Positions 60,601 to 64,000 of a stretch of DNA of 64,000 bases are shown here, in pieces. The stretch comes from Littorina saxatilis. Lineage: Eukaryota; Mollusca; Gastropoda; Littorinimorpha; Littorinidae. The notes beneath the pieces were generated by a model. The model was given only the letters and a program-made list of their open reading frames with translations. It searched no databases and was not told the DNA's origin. Each line of letters opens with the position of its first letter. The stretch's first letter is position 1. The stretch spans positions 17,788,580-17,852,579 of the forward strand of contig NC_090248.1 of NCBI RefSeq assembly GCF_037325665.1, written 5' to 3'. Position numbers and translations under genes: made by a program.

Positions 60601-62626
60601 GTTATTCTGATTAAAAAAAACACCCCATTAATTCAACCTTTACTGTGGTACTAGTTTACTGAGGTACTGGTGGGACTTTTTTTACATGCTGTTTTCTCTA
60701 TGTGTAATTTGAGACATAATGTGGTAATTAAAATGTTGCAACTTTTGACTGGCTAGATGGATTTGTTCCAATTTTGTATATGTTGTTTATGATTTGTGAA
60801 GCACCATTTCTGTGTATGGAATAAGAGTTCAGTGGATCCCTTGTGTTTTTATGAGTCTGACAGTTTTGTTTCGATTCATATCTGCACTAACATAGATGAG
60901 TTTTCAAATGATGTTAAAAAAAAAGTCCGGATAATTTGATTGTCAAATCATTTCCCCATCATAGTAAAGTGGTTATTCTTATAAAAACATATCAATTCCG
61001 GCTGCACTGTGCTACTAGTTTATTGAGGTACTGGTTGGAATCTTTCAAATGCTGTTTTCTCTGAATGTAATTTTCAGACAAAAATCTGTAATTAAAATGT
61101 TGCAACTTTTGAATGGCTTGATGGATTTGTTTTATTTTTGTTTATGTTGTTTATGATTTGTAAAGCGTCAGTTTTGTGTATGGAATAAGACTCTTTAGAG
61201 TTCAGTGCATTGGTTGGGTTTTTATGAGTCTGACAGTTAGGATCTCATGTATATTTTCTTATCAGGACTGGACTGGTAACTGAAAATGCTAAATTAAAAT
61301 AATATATTGCTTAGAAATGCTTTTCAATACACAGAATTATTAAACACACACATATCGCTGCAAAGAAGAAAAATTGGTTAAAAACATGCACTGGTTCACA
61401 AACTGCAACATTTTCAAAATAAGCACATTTTATGATGTTTTTTTCAGTTTTTGGTGAATAAAACCCAAAAAAATTGCTTTTCACTCAAAATTTAAAATGG
61501 TTTCCCTTAATTAAGTTATTCTGCTTGCAAAAATCAAACAAGCAGCAAATGTTTCAAAAAGAAAAAAAAAAGTGTTTGCCTACCCTTAATGAAGCAGCTT
61601 GCTTTTTTGACTCACATGCGAAGCAAAAGTGAGTCTATGTACTCACCCGAGTCGTCCGTCCGTCCGTCCGTCCCGGCGTCCGTCCGGAAAACTTTAACGT
61701 TGGATATTTCTTGGACACTATTAAGTCTATAAACACCTGATGTGGCCTGATGGTGTATGGTTACAAGATCTCAAAAAACATGTGCGGCAACTTGACCTCA
61801 CTTCAAGTTCAAGGTCACAGGGGCCGTAATTGTTGTCTTAAAAACGACCATTTTTCACATTTTCGCATTTTTTTCTGAAGTTATCGAGAATGGCAACCTT
61901 AGCTATGTATGCTATACAGGGCAATGTAAGCCCTATCTTTGGACACCAGTTTGGTTGACCTTGCTTCAAGGTCAAGGTCGCAAGGGTCCTTTAAAGTTGG
62001 ATTGTATACATATTTTGAAGTGACCTTGACCCTGAACTATGGAAGATAACTGTTTCAAACTTAAAAATTATGTGGGGCACATGTTATGCTTTCATCATGA
62101 GACACATTTGGTCACATATGATCAAGGTCAAGGTCACTTTGACCCTTATGAAATGTGACCAAAATAAGGTAGTGAACCACTAAAAGTGACCATATCTCAT
62201 GGTAGAAAGAGCCAATAAGCACCATTGTACTTCCTATGTCTTGAATTAACAGCTTTGTGTTGCATGACCTTGGATGACCTTGACCTTGGGTCAAGGTCAC
62301 ATGTATTTTGGTAGGAAAAATGTGTAAAGCAGTTCTTAGTGTATGATGTCATTGCTAGGTTTAGTTATTTGACCTTGACCCTGAAGGTCAAGGTCATGTA
62401 AAGGTCAAGGTCAAGCATGTGAGTCGTATGGGCTTTGCCCTTCTTGTTTTGCCTGATATTTATTTATTGAGTTCAGTGAGAAACATTTTTAAGTGGGCTG
62501 GGTTGTTTTTTTAGTACTGTATCACGAAACACTGTGATAAACGTATAACTGTTTTGACATGTTTGTGCTGTTCAACTTTCAGGGGATTCTGGTGAAACTC
62601 CATCAGAATGCCAGTCATCACCAAAG
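34680..62626 (+). CDS. MDM1: MDM1 nuclear/centriolar microtubule-binding protein, 3' end beyond window
   Basis: Fifteen plus-strand exons (listed separately) splice with consistent phases into 724 residues beginning MPAKGKESEYKTHFKW. Family hallmarks are SEYxxxF-type repeats at about residues 8-16, 294-302, 337-343 and 425-431, a PWAG motif in exon 3, the core WFAEVLELRRRANEYKRRAQ then GTHFSREHL at about 483-511, and GRLPTP...TTPSMGG at about 681-709. Vertebrate MDM1 binds microtubules, localises to centrioles and restrains centriole duplication; its loss causes mouse retinal degeneration. That is family knowledge, transferred here. Two more phase-compatible exons follow at 59769 and 62583. 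The conserved C-terminus (DRLSEISARS-like, then ARAKKRKENFWGK-like) was not found, so the gene likely continues past 64000 unless it ends at the TAA in exon 16. Introns are long and rich in transposons. Confidence 0.93.
35240..35381. mobile_element. Fold-back MITE in MDM1 intron 1
   Basis: Arms CGCTATTACGAGCTAGTCGT...GACAGAGAGT.TTCTTGCACAC pair with the inverted copy ending CTAGCTCGTAATGGCG. The centre is a smaller GTTTCAC/GTGAAAC hairpin. Confidence 0.8.
35827..36290 (+). other. Unrecognised coding-like segment, partly duplicated
   Basis: An open frame (35827-36087) reads VTYNLAHVCFSSGKEGKRVT, FTNYRDVATHFCESDKSPDL. TGGGATGAATATCTAACGAG (36079) and TGGGACAGATATCTTGAAAG (36167) are diverged copies, the latter reading WDRYLERVAQTPKW. 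It ends where the hAT element begins. No family recognised. Confidence 0.3.
36294..37274 (-). mobile_element. Non-autonomous hAT element in MDM1 intron 1
   Basis: Inverted ends CAGTGCTCAGGGCCTCACAT and CAGCACTCAGGGCCTCACAT. CAG-type ends fit hAT. The 8 bp flanks do not match. It carries a transposase N-terminal fragment (next entry). Confidence 0.7.
36456..36974 (-). CDS. hAT transposase N-terminal fragment, TTF-type zinc finger
   Basis: A 172-residue open frame. Residues about 88-141 form a TTF-type zinc finger: W88, FPWV, then C106-x2-C109 and H135-x5-H141, with FRKSALTDHQETKDH. The preceding 80 residues are basic and low-complexity, as in ZNF862/ZMYM-like hAT proteins. The catalytic RNaseH-like region and hAT-C dimerisation domain are absent, so the protein is not an active transposase. 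It lies antisense to MDM1. Confidence 0.65.
   Translation of the reverse strand: MPPFALSPKITNMPPKRKLIPEKGQKKLHFKSLPSSSVSSTETELPPAPEQLEPDRPGENVHRDSQTSEPKKDTTPSLTPTRNFVSSWATSFPWVSHDPERKLMFCTSCQHTVTDKSNTFTVGCSNFRKSALTDHQETKDHAVSVQVPSLQRDKEIVETRQLTKQEKGSQSC
37311..37620 (-). mobile_element. 5'-truncated SINE in MDM1 intron 1
   Basis: Inverted copy of the body and tail of the SINE at 48320-48838 (GCGCGATATAAG, CCGTGTGAGATGGAATTTTT, CACGTTAAAGATCCCACGAT when reversed), with an ATT-repeat tail. Confidence 0.85.
37941..38052 (+). CDS. MDM1: MDM1 exon 2 (first SEY repeat)
   Basis: Acceptor TTTGTTTGCAG; encodes ESEYKTHFKWLESFRGKG and a proline-rich stretch. Donor GTGCGT, phase 1. The end is chosen because exon 3 requires phase 1. 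Confidence 0.85.
38318..38480. mobile_element. Pogo/Tigger-like MITE, 163 bp, MDM1 intron 2
   Basis: CAGTGGAACC(C)CTTAT...ATAAGGTGGTTCCACTG, followed by TA on the right. Confidence 0.75.
39532..39690 (+). CDS. MDM1: MDM1 exon 3 (PWAG motif)
   Basis: Acceptor CTTGTGTGCAG; encodes SMEVASKKNDDDFSTTLKS and then SAPWAGVPSGSIG, matching the vertebrate KYPWAGLRSDQLG. Phase 1 in, phase 1 out. A later acceptor at 39612 is also possible. Confidence 0.8.
40444..40712 (+). CDS. MDM1: MDM1 exon 4
   Basis: Acceptor ATCCATAG; encodes PCAEPPLQHKKRVEGPRTS and a polar linker ending KQMKMGDKQ. Donor GTGTGT, phase 0. Its start aligns with vertebrate EPSFISKRRVPYHDP. Confidence 0.88.
41395..41815. repeat. Dispersed repeat family, segments X and Y, copy 1
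   Basis: X (to about 41640: TGCCTTTGATCTGACCGCC, CTCTGTATTTTTTCTTTGAT) matches 58240-58610. Y (TTGCTGACCAAC, AACTAAGGAA) matches 57380-57545. Lies in MDM1 intron 4. Confidence 0.6.
41826..42902 (+). mobile_element. Helitron-like non-autonomous element, copy 1
   Basis: The 3' end has an ACCCGGC/GCGGGT hairpin followed by ATTCATTCTAG|T, the Helitron CTRR-T pattern. The body has CGCGATGCACGGCCAAAGTT and CAGCGCGCAGCGCTGAACCG. No Rep/helicase seen. Directly abuts copy 2. Confidence 0.7.
42903..43361 (+). mobile_element. Helitron-like non-autonomous element, copy 2
   Basis: Begins TATATATATATACGACTTG right after the CTAG of copy 1, shares its body motifs and ends hairpin-ATTCATCTAG|T. Head-to-tail tandem arrangement. 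Confidence 0.7.
43400..44190. repeat. Dispersed repeat family, segment Z, copy 1
   Basis: About 780 bp alignable to 58862-59645: GGGATGCAACTCT, ATCAAAAGCATAAAGATCAC, AGTGCAAATCCACATGTA, CGAGCCGCTG.GG.GGTTGTAAGAAA. Confidence 0.7.
44240..44503 (+). CDS. MDM1: MDM1 exon 5 (basic, proline-rich linker)
   Basis: Acceptor GCTTTTTCAG, donor GTGAGT, 88 codons in phase 0. Encodes THGRRKVEMSDARGKKEQSK and KNLSDILPRAKSAHSKDKL. It is a low-complexity charged linker. Confidence 0.88.
44679..45667. mobile_element. Pogo/Tigger-like element, MDM1 intron 5
   Basis: Inverted ends CAGTRRAACCTCCCA; TA follows at 45668. Non-coding. A G-run lies at 45448-45477. Confidence 0.7.
45743..45868 (+). CDS. MDM1: MDM1 exon 6 (SEY repeat)
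   Basis: Acceptor GATTGCAG, donor GTAAAC, 42 codons. Encodes SDYSLKYKAG and SEYQKEFRWRNAVPASPL, the counterpart of vertebrate SEYQRQFVWKTS. Confidence 0.92.
46053..46747 (+). mobile_element. Interspersed element, mollusc type, MDM1 intron 6
   Basis: Starts TTTTTTGGCTCACGTAAGTG, has TGTCTGTCTGTGCGTGCG, and ends with hairpin GAGCCTTGAAGGCTTC then ACCTCTTGTTT. Relative of 21651-22669 and 61603-62450. Confidence 0.65.
46904..47071 (+). CDS. MDM1: MDM1 exon 7 (TEY repeat)
   Basis: Acceptor TTTCTACAG, 56 codons in phase 0. Encodes VKFHQKTEYQTQFKPYE, matching vertebrate ETEYKRNFKGLSP. Donor GTCTGT. Confidence 0.92.
47437..47456. repeat. (TTTG)n microsatellite
   Basis: Five tandem TTTG units in MDM1 intron 7. 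Confidence 0.85.
47562..47586 (+). CDS. MDM1: MDM1 exon 8 (25 bp micro-exon)
   Basis: Acceptor CTTTGCAG and donor GTAGGT enclose 25 bases coding MKRSKSVG plus one base. Phase 0 in, 1 out, which exactly fits exons 7 and 9. Confidence 0.8.
47825..47945 (+). CDS. MDM1: MDM1 exon 9
   Basis: Acceptor TTTTCAG; encodes AVDRGAAGVPPVTYADDPRQ and ends IPHGRL. Donor GTTAGT, phase 2. Confidence 0.88.
48320..48838 (+). mobile_element. tRNA-derived SINE with duplicated 3' end, MDM1 intron 9
   Basis: Head GGACTGGGTGGCCGAGTGG has box A (TGGCCGAGTGGTAACGC) and box B (GGTTGCGAGTTCGACCC), Ser/Leu-tRNA-like. The conserved body includes CACGTTAAAGATCCCACGAT. The 3' GCGCGATATAA...(TTGA)n end is present twice. 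Not a functional tRNA. Confidence 0.85.
48902..49007 (+). CDS. MDM1: MDM1 exon 10 (SEY repeat)
   Basis: Acceptor AATTTCAG; encodes RVVSEYRSNFKAPTGFSYEE then GAWRNAYPPQLAMVK, matching vertebrate VNSEYRAKFLSPAQYLYKAG. Donor GTGAGA. Confidence 0.93.
49678..49815 (+). CDS. MDM1: MDM1 exon 11 (conserved core helix)
   Basis: Acceptor TCTGGCAG, donor GTAAGA, 46 codons. Ends NWFAEVLELRRRANEYKRRA then Q, the best conserved segment of the family (vertebrate MWYAEVKELREKAEFYRKR). Confidence 0.95.
50223..50368 (+). CDS. MDM1: MDM1 exon 12 (GTHFSREHL)
   Basis: Acceptor TGTGCACAG; encodes GTHFSREHLVQLLAKQATYR and a linker. GTHFSREHL is identical to vertebrate MDM1. Donor GTGAGT, phase 2. Confidence 0.95.
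50786..50898 (+). CDS. MDM1: MDM1 exon 13
   Basis: Acceptor GTGTGTAG; encodes SKQEEDPVDKLSHVAVRGDS and an Asn/Gln-rich tail. Donor GTTTGT, phase 1. A polar linker with little conservation. Confidence 0.8.
51337..51586 (+). CDS. MDM1: MDM1 exon 14
   Basis: Acceptor GCTTGCAG; 83 codons rich in Gln and Ala, with NAAVQAR, NAAVRAE, NTAAQAM and DAAVQTE, that is an AAVQ-type short repeat. Donor GTAAGT, phase 2. Confidence 0.85.
51924..52507. mobile_element. hAT element nested in the Tigger-like element, 8 bp TSD
   Basis: Ends AGACCTGTTTACC / GGTAAACAGGTCT with the 8 bp duplication GCGACCAC at 51916-51923 and 52508-52515. It encloses a short plus-strand frame (52107-52334) reading KKHRTDQRSCLSDETLESLI, which resembles the end of a hAT-C dimerisation domain. 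Deleted derivative. Confidence 0.85.
52925..53022. repeat. 47-49 bp tandem duplication
   Basis: GCCACATTGTTTGCTSGTGA and CAATCAACTGGGGTGGCTGT occur twice in a row. Confidence 0.9.
53669..53826 (+). CDS. MDM1: MDM1 exon 15 (GRLPTP motif)
   Basis: Acceptor TCTCACCTAG; encodes GRLPTPVIRQQGLKASRHHL and DRTTPSMGGVLLSLPRQP, matching vertebrate GRLPTPKLRELGGIQRTHHD and LTTPAVGGAVLVSP. Donor GTACTG, phase 1. Confidence 0.93.
54048..54112. repeat. CA microsatellite
   Basis: Imperfect (CA)n in MDM1 intron 15. Confidence 0.9.
54250..56336 (+). mobile_element. 2.1 kb TTAA-flanked element with ORFs, MDM1 intron 15
   Basis: Ends GGGGAGGTGGGCCAGTGCA and (inverted) GGGCAGGTGGGCCAGTGCA are flanked by TTAA at 54246-54249 and 56337-56340. 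TTAA suggests piggyBac or Kolobok; the ends do not settle it. Two plus-strand frames lie inside (next entry). Confidence 0.75.
55164..56009 (+). CDS. Unrecognised coding-like frames inside the TTAA element
   Basis: The first frame (from ATG about 55174 to 55351) reads SYVESERFTEEALRNELCTA then VKKMTQFVKTVTEFTKVQID, an amphipathic helix. A strong polypyrimidine tract and TAG at 55425-55446 look like a splice acceptor. After it, one frame reads AQLACRGDTAQKLTQIQRKA (helical) and another stays open to 56009. It may be a captured or element-encoded two-exon gene. No family is recognised and the joining is not proven. Confidence 0.3.
57184..57211. repeat. C homopolymer
   Basis: About 28 C residues. 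Confidence 0.95.
57380..57545. repeat. Dispersed repeat family, segment Y, copy 2
   Basis: GGCTGACCAACC, ATTGTTGTCAG, AACTAAGGAATAAC parallels 41640-41815. Confidence 0.55.
57769..58107 (-). pseudogene. Unrecognised ORF interrupted by a retroposon
   Basis: A 112-residue frame reading RHILVLTLEKCVHEKTGVKL and PETFTLRDVFHDIHTPEFDL. The stretch at 57873-57933 is an inserted retroposon tail; on either side the frame reads KKHSVQVKA and KADEYDLDWSLTI. The insertion length and duplication keep it open by chance. Function unknown. Confidence 0.4.
57873..57933 (+). mobile_element. Tail-only AAAG retroposon with 11 bp TSD
   Basis: TCGTCGCGATATAACC...CACCAAATAAAG(AAAG)n flanked by AGCTTTCACCT at 57862-57872 and 57934-57944. 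Severely 5' truncated insertion into an older ORF. Confidence 0.85.
58862..59645. repeat. Dispersed repeat family, segment Z, copy 2
   Basis: Alignable to 43400-44190. It begins immediately after the Harbinger-like element, as segment Z of copy 1 begins after the Helitron-like insertions. Includes CA and GT microsatellites. Confidence 0.65.
59769..59963 (+). CDS. MDM1: Candidate MDM1 exon 16, contains in-frame TAA
   Basis: Acceptor TTTATTAG, donor GTACTG, 195 bp, phase 1 in and 1 out. In MDM1 frame it reads GWSKGRASPPVVAARRKIDL then MGKFAKPELPSSTAE and stops at TAA 59903-59905. The same frame stays open after the stop (LPSSPDPSQADMDT) to the donor. The bases around the TAA are one copy of a ~40 bp tandem duplication whose second copy has CAA at that site. 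It is either the true terminal exon (an AATAAA lies at 61457) or a skippable exon. Confidence 0.55.
60316..61265. repeat. Three tandem copies of a ~365-408 bp unit
   Basis: TGTAATTAAAATGTTGCAAC, GTTTATGATTTGTGAAGC, TTTTATGAGTCTGACAG recur from about 60316, 60724 and 61088. In MDM1 intron 16, or its 3' UTR if exon 16 is terminal (AATAAA at 61457-61462). Confidence 0.85.
61603..62450 (+). mobile_element. GTCCGTCC-bearing interspersed element (mollusc type)
   Basis: Starts TTTTTTGACTCACATGCGAA, has (GTCC)n, dense AAGGTCA half-sites, and ends with hairpin GGGCTTTGCCC then TTCTTGTTTT. Confidence 0.8.
62583..62626 (+). CDS. MDM1: Candidate MDM1 exon 17
   Basis: Acceptor CAACTTTCAG and donor GTAACT enclose 44 bp. 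In phase 1 it encodes DSGETPSECQSSPK and leaves in phase 0. It joins in frame directly to exon 15 or to exon 16. Short and poorly conserved, so moderate confidence. Confidence 0.5.
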
Positions 62627-63012
62627 GTAACTTAACATTGGTTTTTTTCCTCACATAACCTTATACCCTGTGATTTCAGTTCTCTGTGAGGATTGATTTT
62701 TCCAGGTTTGACATAAGTTTGTGCAATCACTTGTATAGCTTAACCTCTGAACCGCCAACAATTTTGGTGCCAGGAAGAGTGTGACTTCGTCTACCACTTT
62801 CATTACATTAATCTTAGTTGTGGGTTTTAAGGCAAAGGGAGCCACTAAAATTTAAATGTTCAATTACTTATACCATAGGCTACTGTTATACACTTATGAA
62901 GTGGTAAGGCACATACGATTTCAAAATGGATAACGTTTTCAGTACCGTCACTGTCCGTTACCATGGAAACGACAATCTCCAACTGCCATAATGGGCTGCT
63001 AGGAAAACGTTT

Positions 63013-63383
63013 ACCCCCCGCGGGTTAGGGGGAAGAATTTACCCGATGCTCCCCAGCATGTCGTAAGAGGCGACTAACGGATTCTGTTTCTCCTTTTACC
63101 CTTGTTAACTGTTTCTTGTATAGAATATAGTCAATGTTTGTAAAGATTTTAGTCAAGCAGTATGTAAGAAATGTTAAGTCCTTTGTACTGGAAACTTGCA
63201 TTCTCCCAGTAAGGTAATATATTGTACTACGTTGCAAGCCCCTGGAGCAATTTTTTGATTAGTGCTTTTGTGAACAAGAAACAATTAACAAGTGGCTCTA
63301 TCCCATCTCCCCCCCTTTCCCCGTCGCGATATAACCTTTGTGGTTGAAAACGACGTTAAACACCAAATAAAGAAAGAAAGAAA
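63013..63383 (+). mobile_element. Full-length AAAG-tailed retroposon with 11-12 bp TSD
   Basis: Begins ACCCCCCGCGGGTTAGGGGG, includes CATGTCGTAAGAGGCGACTA, and ends CACCAAATAAAG(AAAG)n. (A)GGAAAACGTTT is duplicated at 63001-63012 and 63383-63394, so both ends of the source unit are defined (about 371 bp). No typical tRNA head was seen. Confidence 0.88.
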
Positions 63384-63565
63384 GGAAAACGTTTTTTAGC
63401 TTCCCCTTCAATCATAGGAATGTGATTTTTTGCATGTAGGATGTGAGAACTTTGTTCTTCAGTACTGGTGACAGAAAGGGGGAAAAGTGGTCAAAATTCA
63501 AATCTCTAGTTTTGTTTTTGAAATATAGCTTTTCATAAAGCAGAAATACTGTAGTATCCGATGTA

Positions 63566-64000
63566 CAGTAGTACCTGCCATATCCGGTCACCCATTAGTC
63601 ATTGCAAAGGTGACCGCAAATATCAGGTGGCCGTTCATTACAGGCCCCCTCCTCCTCCAAAAAAACACCAAAAACACGATCAAGTTTTCATGAAGAAAAG
63701 AAAGCGATCATCCACGAGCCGCCGATTCATTGTCTCTGTTAGTTTTGCTTTCGTTTATACATCTTAATTATTTGCGTGTTTAACTCGATCGTCCTGGCTA
63801 AGCTATTGTTTCGTATGTTTCTATGTGTGTTGTTTGGATTATTATATATGTATTTGAGTGTCAGATAAACAAGTGTTTCAAACTCACATCAGCTGTGATC
63901 GATCCGGAAGTGACTGCCGTAAATGTACATGTATGCGCATGTCTGTATTTACAGTTTGCGCATGCGTAAGTGGCCGCTCCTGTCGAGTATGAGGGGCACC
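63566..64000 (+). mobile_element. Pogo/Tigger-like element, runs off window
   Basis: CAGTAGTACCTGCC preceded by TA, then GGTCACCC...GGTGACCGC...GTGGCCG motifs. The right end is outside the window. Confidence 0.5.

Overview
The window is eukaryotic, animal, non-coding-rich DNA. The repeat vocabulary (AAAG-tailed retroposons ending in a ...GACGTTAAACACCAAATAAAG tail, GTCCGTCC-bearing interspersed elements, Helitron-like units ending CTAGT, tRNA-headed SINEs) is what I would expect of a mollusc, most likely a caenogastropod snail of the Littorina type. The organism is an inference. Only two genes can be assembled with confidence, and both are host genes tied to cilia or centrioles.

Layout. Positions 1-15,960 hold no gene I can support: microsatellites, several small inverted-repeat transposons, a few GC-rich single-copy-looking patches that could be regulatory, and diverged tandem duplications. 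Positions 15,961-25,683 are bounded by matching inverted ends made of phased AACGTT palindromes and look like one 9.7 kb element that has been invaded by three younger repeats. Positions 25,684-29,000 hold a GTGGTGCCAGA-type tandem array, a tRNA-headed SINE piece and a 1.2 kb fold-back element built from CTGCAG palindromes.

Positions 29,285-34,215 (minus strand) are a complete four-exon EFCAB10 gene (145 residues; RIIa/DPY-30-like N-terminus plus a degenerate EF-hand). Each of its three introns carries a copy of one TTAA-targeting MITE family. A 464 bp gap separates its start codon from that of MDM1 on the plus strand, so the two genes share a head-to-head promoter with YY1-, ETS-, NRF1- and CCAAT-like sites.

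Positions 34,680 to the right edge are MDM1. Fifteen exons join with perfect phase into 724 residues, with repeated SEYxxxF-type microtubule-binding motifs and the conserved FAEVxELRxxAxxYxxR-xGTHFSREHL core. Two further phase-compatible exons follow (59,769-59,963 and 62,583-62,626). The first contains an in-frame TAA and is phase-symmetric, so it may be a poison or alternative terminal exon. The conserved C-terminus of the family was not found and probably lies beyond the window.

MDM1 introns are packed with transposons: fold-back MITEs, a hAT with a TTF-type zinc finger, Helitron-like tandem copies, pogo/Tigger-like elements (one with a hAT nested inside it and an 8 bp target duplication), a 2.1 kb TTAA element, a Harbinger-like element with TAA target duplication, and two retroposon insertions with clear target-site duplications.
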